From: Gammaproteobacteria bacterium
GTDB taxonomy: Bacteria > Pseudomonadota > Gammaproteobacteria > Steroidobacterales > GCA-2729495
Direction of reading: 5' to 3'
Assembly: GCA_009692345.1 (NCBI GenBank)
Contig: SHZI01000005.1
Span: 1-55,677 of the forward strand
DNA length: 55,677 nt
The translations under genes and the position numbers were made by a program. Each line of letters begins with the position of its first letter. Position 1 is the stretch's first letter. Under the pieces are notes generated by a model. It ran no database searches. It was not told the origin of the DNA and saw only the letters and a program-made list of their open reading frames with translations. Positions 52,650-55,677 of the stretch are shown in pieces.

Positions 52650-54668
52650 CTAGGTTGCTGTAGTCCCGGTCCGCCGGGACGCGAGATCGATGACCGTGGC
52701 GAGTGCTGCAGGGCTCTGGGTTGGCGCTGCCGCACCCGCGGTTCGGCCAGCCTGCCAGACCAGGTCGTCCACGCCGTTCTCGGGTCGGTAGTTGCCCAGG
52801 CATTCGATCAGGATCTCCCGGACCTTCTCGCAGTCGGACCAGGCCAAGGCCTGCAGCAGCAGCTCCAGGTACTGCTGAACCCGGGGCCAGGGCTGGGATT
52901 CCTCCATGGCCCGGAGGATCATCGGGTGGTCGGTACCGGTCACATTCTTCCCGATCAGCAGTTCCTCGTAGAGCTTCTCCGCCGGCCGCAGGCCGGTGTA
53001 GTGGATGGCGATGTTGCCGTCCGGGTGCTCGTCGTCCTGCACCGTGAAGCCCATGAGGTGGATCATCCGCCGGGCCAGATCAGCGATACGCACGGGCTTG
53101 CCCATGTCGAGGACGAAGACGTCGCCACCCTGGCTCATGGCGCCCGCCTGCAATACCAGCTGGGCTGCCTCTGGGATAGTCATGAAGTAGCGGATGATGT
53201 CCCGGTGCGTGACGGTCACCGGCCCGCCCCGCCGGATCTGCTCGCGGAAGACCGGCACGACGGAACCGGACGAGTCCAGCACGTTGCCGAAGCGCACCAT
53301 GCAGAAACGGGTCGTCGTCGGGCCCTCCGGCAAGCGCTCACTCATCGCCTGCAGCACCAGCTCGGCCATGCGCTTGCTGGCGCCCATAACGTTGACGGGC
53401 GCCACGGCTTTGTCTGTCGAGACCAGCACGAAGGTCTCCACGCCCGCCTCGCAGGCCGCCTCCGCAGCGTGCCAGGTACCGATAACATTGTTGTGCACGC
53501 CCTCGAGCATGTTGTACTCAACCAGCGGCACGTGCTTGTAGGCAGCCGCGTGATAGACGGTCTGCACGCCAAAATTCTTCAGCAGCTGGAGCATGCGCGT
53601 GCGGTAGTGAGCAGAACCAATGAGCGGCACCAACTCAAGCTCCATGTCGGCATTGCCCGCCCTGCCCTCGGCCAGGCAGCGACGGAGTTCCAGATCGATG
53701 GCAAAGAGGGCGGATTCGGAGATATCGAGCAGGACGAGCCGACGGGGCTTCAGCCGAATGATCTGCCGGCACAGCTCAGACCCGATAGACCCGCCGGCAC
53801 CCGTGACCAGCACGGACTTGCCGCGGAGGCAGGCGTCGAGCAGGCGCACGTTGGGGGGCACTGCCTCGCGGCCGAGGAGGTCGGCCACTTCCACGTCCTG
53901 CACATCGTCGACCCGGGCGCGACCGGACACGAGATCGGCAATGTCCGGGACGGTCTGAACCCGGACCTGCAGCTGCTCGAGGCGCGCAATGATTGCGTGG
54001 CGCCGCACCCGGGGGGCCGACGGAAGAGCCAGCAAAACGCGCCGGACGTCGAACTGCCGGACCAGATCCGGGAGTCGTTCCGGGGCCGCCACGGTCAGGC
54101 CCGCCACGACTCTTCCCTGGAGTTTTACGTTGTCGTCCACGAAGACGCAGGGGTTCCAGTCCTGCCCGCCGGCGAGAGCAGTGACCAGCCTGCGTCCGGC
54201 CTGGCCCGCGCCGTAGATGACCACCGGTTCACCCCGGGCGCGGCGGCGGGCCAGCCCCGCGCGCATCAATAGCCGGCTGGCCGACAGGCCGAAGACGAGA
54301 AAGGCCCAGAACACAAGGCCGAGGGCGGCACTGCCGGTGGGCGAACGCGTGGTGGAGTAGTCCACCAGTGAGACGAGGACGGCCAGGATGCTCCCGCCGC
54401 GCAGCGCGCCGAAGAGCATCTCTTCGCCAATGAACCGGATGATGGCCCGGTAGAGCCCCTGGGACGCCAGGAGAGGAATGCCCGCGACGATGACCAGGGC
54501 AAAGAGCAGCTGAAGCTCTGCCAGTGAGCGGAACGGCGCGTCACCCAGCAGCACGAGGCCAATGGCGAGGGCCGAGACGAGGACCACCGCATCACTGCCA
54601 GCGAGAATCAGCTTCTTCGCTATGCGGGGGAGCCTGACCAGACGCCCTTTGACAGTGGGTGGCAGCAT
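52650..54668 (-). CDS. WbpM/CapD-type nucleotide-sugar 4,6-dehydratase (membrane)
   Basis: The 672-residue protein has four N-terminal membrane segments (about 20-135), a first Rossmann region (GAGQAGRR, 153-160), and a catalytic extended SDR domain with GAGGSIGSE (290-298). Catalytic residues follow the S-M-K pattern known in WbpM: STDK (417-420) and MGASK (428-432). The likely reaction is UDP-GlcNAc to UDP-4-keto-6-deoxy-GlcNAc. The aminotransferase at the right edge and the PglC-like transferase upstream suggest an amino-dideoxy sugar (bacillosamine-like) pathway. AGGAAGAG precedes the ATG at 54668 by about 5 bases. Confidence 0.92.
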   Translation of the reverse strand: MLPPTVKGRLVRLPRIAKKLILAGSDAVVLVSALAIGLVLLGDAPFRSLAELQLLFALVIVAGIPLLASQGLYRAIIRFIGEEMLFGALRGGSILAVLVSLVDYSTTRSPTGSAALGLVFWAFLVFGLSASRLLMRAGLARRRARGEPVVIYGAGQAGRRLVTALAGGQDWNPCVFVDDNVKLQGRVVAGLTVAAPERLPDLVRQFDVRRVLLALPSAPRVRRHAIIARLEQLQVRVQTVPDIADLVSGRARVDDVQDVEVADLLGREAVPPNVRLLDACLRGKSVLVTGAGGSIGSELCRQIIRLKPRRLVLLDISESALFAIDLELRRCLAEGRAGNADMELELVPLIGSAHYRTRMLQLLKNFGVQTVYHAAAYKHVPLVEYNMLEGVHNNVIGTWHAAEAACEAGVETFVLVSTDKAVAPVNVMGASKRMAELVLQAMSERLPEGPTTTRFCMVRFGNVLDSSGSVVPVFREQIRRGGPVTVTHRDIIRYFMTIPEAAQLVLQAGAMSQGGDVFVLDMGKPVRIADLARRMIHLMGFTVQDDEHPDGNIAIHYTGLRPAEKLYEELLIGKNVTGTDHPMILRAMEESQPWPRVQQYLELLLQALAWSDCEKVREILIECLGNYRPENGVDDLVWQAGRTAGAAAPTQSPAALATVIDLASRRTGTTAT

Positions 54669-54829
54669 GTCTCTTCCTGAGCATAAAAAGACTAAGCATC
54701 AGACGCCGTCGAACTCAGCCCGTTGACGACGCTCCGGTTCCGCCCTTAGGCCTCTGCCCAGCCCCATGTCAGGTCAGAGGTCGGGTTGGAGTGTAGCCTT
54801 AAATCAATGACATCTGCGACCTATCCAGA

Positions 54830-55435
54830 TTACGTCTCCGGTCGCCCCAGCACCGCCAGGCAGGTTCGACCCAGCAGCGCCAGATCACCACCGAAAGAGC
54901 GGCCGCGCACGTAAGCGCTGTAGAGGCGGCGCTTCCGCGGAAGAATCTCCTCCACGTAGCACCGCTCCGGGTCGTCGGCTGCAGCCAGCAGGGAGCTCTC
55001 GTCGCGAAACGTAATGGCCGCCTCGTCCGTGATCCCTGGCCGGACCGAGAGGATCAAATCCCTCTCGGCCGGCGGGTACATAGCGACGTATTTCGCCACC
55101 TCCGGCCGCGGACCGACGAGACTCATGTCACCTTTCAGCACATTGACCAGCTGGAGCAGCTCATCCATTTTTGTCGCCCGCAGCCACCCGCCAACCCTGG
55201 TAATGCGCCGGTCGCCCGCGACGGTGATCAGCGGGCCGGACGCCACGGCCTCAGCCCGCATCGTCCGAAACTTGAGCATCTGGAAAGGCCGGCCGAAACG
55301 CCCTACCCGCTCCTGGCAGAACACGGCGGGGCCAGCGGTGTCGAGCCGGATCAGGAGGCCCATGATCAGCAGCAGCGGCCACAGGACCAGCAGCGCTCCG
55401 GCACTCACCAGCAGATCGAAGCCCCGCTTGACCAT
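54830..55435 (-). CDS. Initiating sugar-phosphate transferase (PglC/WcaJ-core type)
   Basis: The 201-residue monotopic enzyme consists of one N-terminal membrane-associated segment (about 5-28) and the minimal catalytic domain of the bacterial sugar transferase family: 'KFRTMRAEAVAS', 'KMDELLQLVNVLKGDMSLVG' and PRPEVAKY. It transfers a sugar phosphate to undecaprenyl phosphate. The size matches PglC-like enzymes rather than the large WbaP/EpsB type at 6557. It overlaps the aminotransferase stop by one base (TGATG), suggesting an operon. 161 bases separate it from the WbpM-like gene. Confidence 0.9.
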   Translation of the reverse strand: MVKRGFDLLVSAGALLVLWPLLLIMGLLIRLDTAGPAVFCQERVGRFGRPFQMLKFRTMRAEAVASGPLITVAGDRRITRVGGWLRATKMDELLQLVNVLKGDMSLVGPRPEVAKYVAMYPPAERDLILSVRPGITDEAAITFRDESSLLAAADDPERCYVEEILPRKRRLYSAYVRGRSFGGDLALLGRTCLAVLGRPET

Positions 55436-55677
55436 CAGGCCAGATTGGCGAGCAGGACGTCGCGCACCGTCGCGATGATCCGGTTCACATCGTCATCGGT
55501 CAAACGGGTGTAGATCGGCAGGCTGATGGCCCGCTCGTAGGCCTGCAGGGCCTGGGGAAAATCCCCGGGACGGAAGGCGTAGCGGTCCCGCCAGTAGGGG
55601 TGCAGGTGCAGGGGGATGAAATGGACGCTGGTGCCGATGCCCCGCTCGGCCAGCAACTCGATGACCTGGTCGCGGCC
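55435..55677 (-). CDS. DegT/DnrJ/EryC1 sugar aminotransferase, 3' end only (partial)
   Basis: The frame is open to the right edge and ends at TGA 55437-55435. The roughly 80 visible residues contain GIGTSVHFIPLHLHPYW, 'FPQALQAYERAISLPIYTRL' and 'DVNRIIATVRD', the C-terminal hallmark of PLP-dependent sugar aminotransferases in this family. Those act on 4-keto-6-deoxy sugars made by WbpM-like dehydratases. It is upstream of and coupled to the PglC-like gene. The catalytic lysine lies outside the window. Confidence 0.88.
   Translation of the reverse strand, partial: GRDQVIELLAERGIGTSVHFIPLHLHPYWRDRYAFRPGDFPQALQAYERAISLPIYTRLTDDDVNRIIATVRDVLLANLA

Overview
The window is a GC-rich, densely packed bacterial chromosome segment given over almost entirely to making, modifying and exporting cell-surface polysaccharide. 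The gene families (AlgD, ManC/ManB, Wzx, a WbpM-type dehydratase, a set of exosortase-A/PEP-CTERM-type exopolysaccharide (EPS) genes, a c-di-GMP-I riboswitch, GTAG-type REP hairpins and a CCA-encoding tRNA-Val) point to a gammaproteobacterium. I cannot name a genus. No insertion sequence, phage, CRISPR array or rRNA was seen.

Left part (1-9.9 kb): the 3' end of a phosphopantetheinyl transferase, a WecA-type initiating transferase, a Wza-like export protein, an outer-membrane barrel, an AlgD-type GDP-mannose dehydrogenase, tRNA-Val(CAC), an ExeA-like ATPase carrying an FHA domain, a polyprenyl glycosylphosphotransferase of the PEP-CTERM/EpsB type, and a Wzx flippase.

Middle part A (9.9-23.3 kb, minus strand): one long run of up to eleven genes. 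It reads, in transcription order: a TRAP-permease-like membrane protein, a Kelch propeller protein, an iron alcohol dehydrogenase, an acyl-AMP ligase, a LuxE-like acyl-protein synthetase, a LuxC-like acyl reductase, an acyl carrier protein, a short-chain dehydrogenase, a GNAT-like acyltransferase, a glycosyltransferase and an asparagine-synthetase-type amidotransferase. This bioluminescence-like fatty-acid-reductase cassette without luciferase, inside an EPS locus, is the most unusual system in the window.

Middle part B (23.3-31.9 kb): a WalW-like deacetylase, an O-antigen ligase/polymerase, a membrane-anchored transglutaminase-like enzyme, a glycosyltransferase and a membrane alpha/beta hydrolase. 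These are followed by a c-di-GMP-I riboswitch leading into a lipoprotein with Ig/FN3 folds and a secreted lectin/lyase-like protein.

Middle part C (31.9-42.8 kb): the core export module of the exosortase-A EPS type. On the minus strand: OM export lipoprotein, chain-length determinant, tyrosine autokinase, outer-membrane barrel, deacetylase and FemAB-like protein. On the plus strand: two glycosyltransferases flanking an amidotransferase. No exosortase gene and no PEP-CTERM protein is present in the window.

Right part (42.9-55.7 kb): a GT2 enzyme, a degenerate asparagine-synthetase paralogue, a polysaccharide deacetylase, ManB, ManC, UDP-glucose dehydrogenase, a Wzi-like barrel, a WbpM-like 4,6-dehydratase, a PglC/WcaJ-like initiating transferase and the 3' end of a DegT-type sugar aminotransferase. 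Together these could make GDP-mannose, UDP-glucuronate and an amino-dideoxy sugar. With AlgD at the left end, GDP-mannuronate is also predicted.

Overall there are three initiating transferases, two export proteins, two outer-membrane barrels of the EPS-associated kind and one Wzi-like barrel, so at least two surface glycans are likely assembled here. One is likely decorated or anchored by an unusual reduced acyl group.
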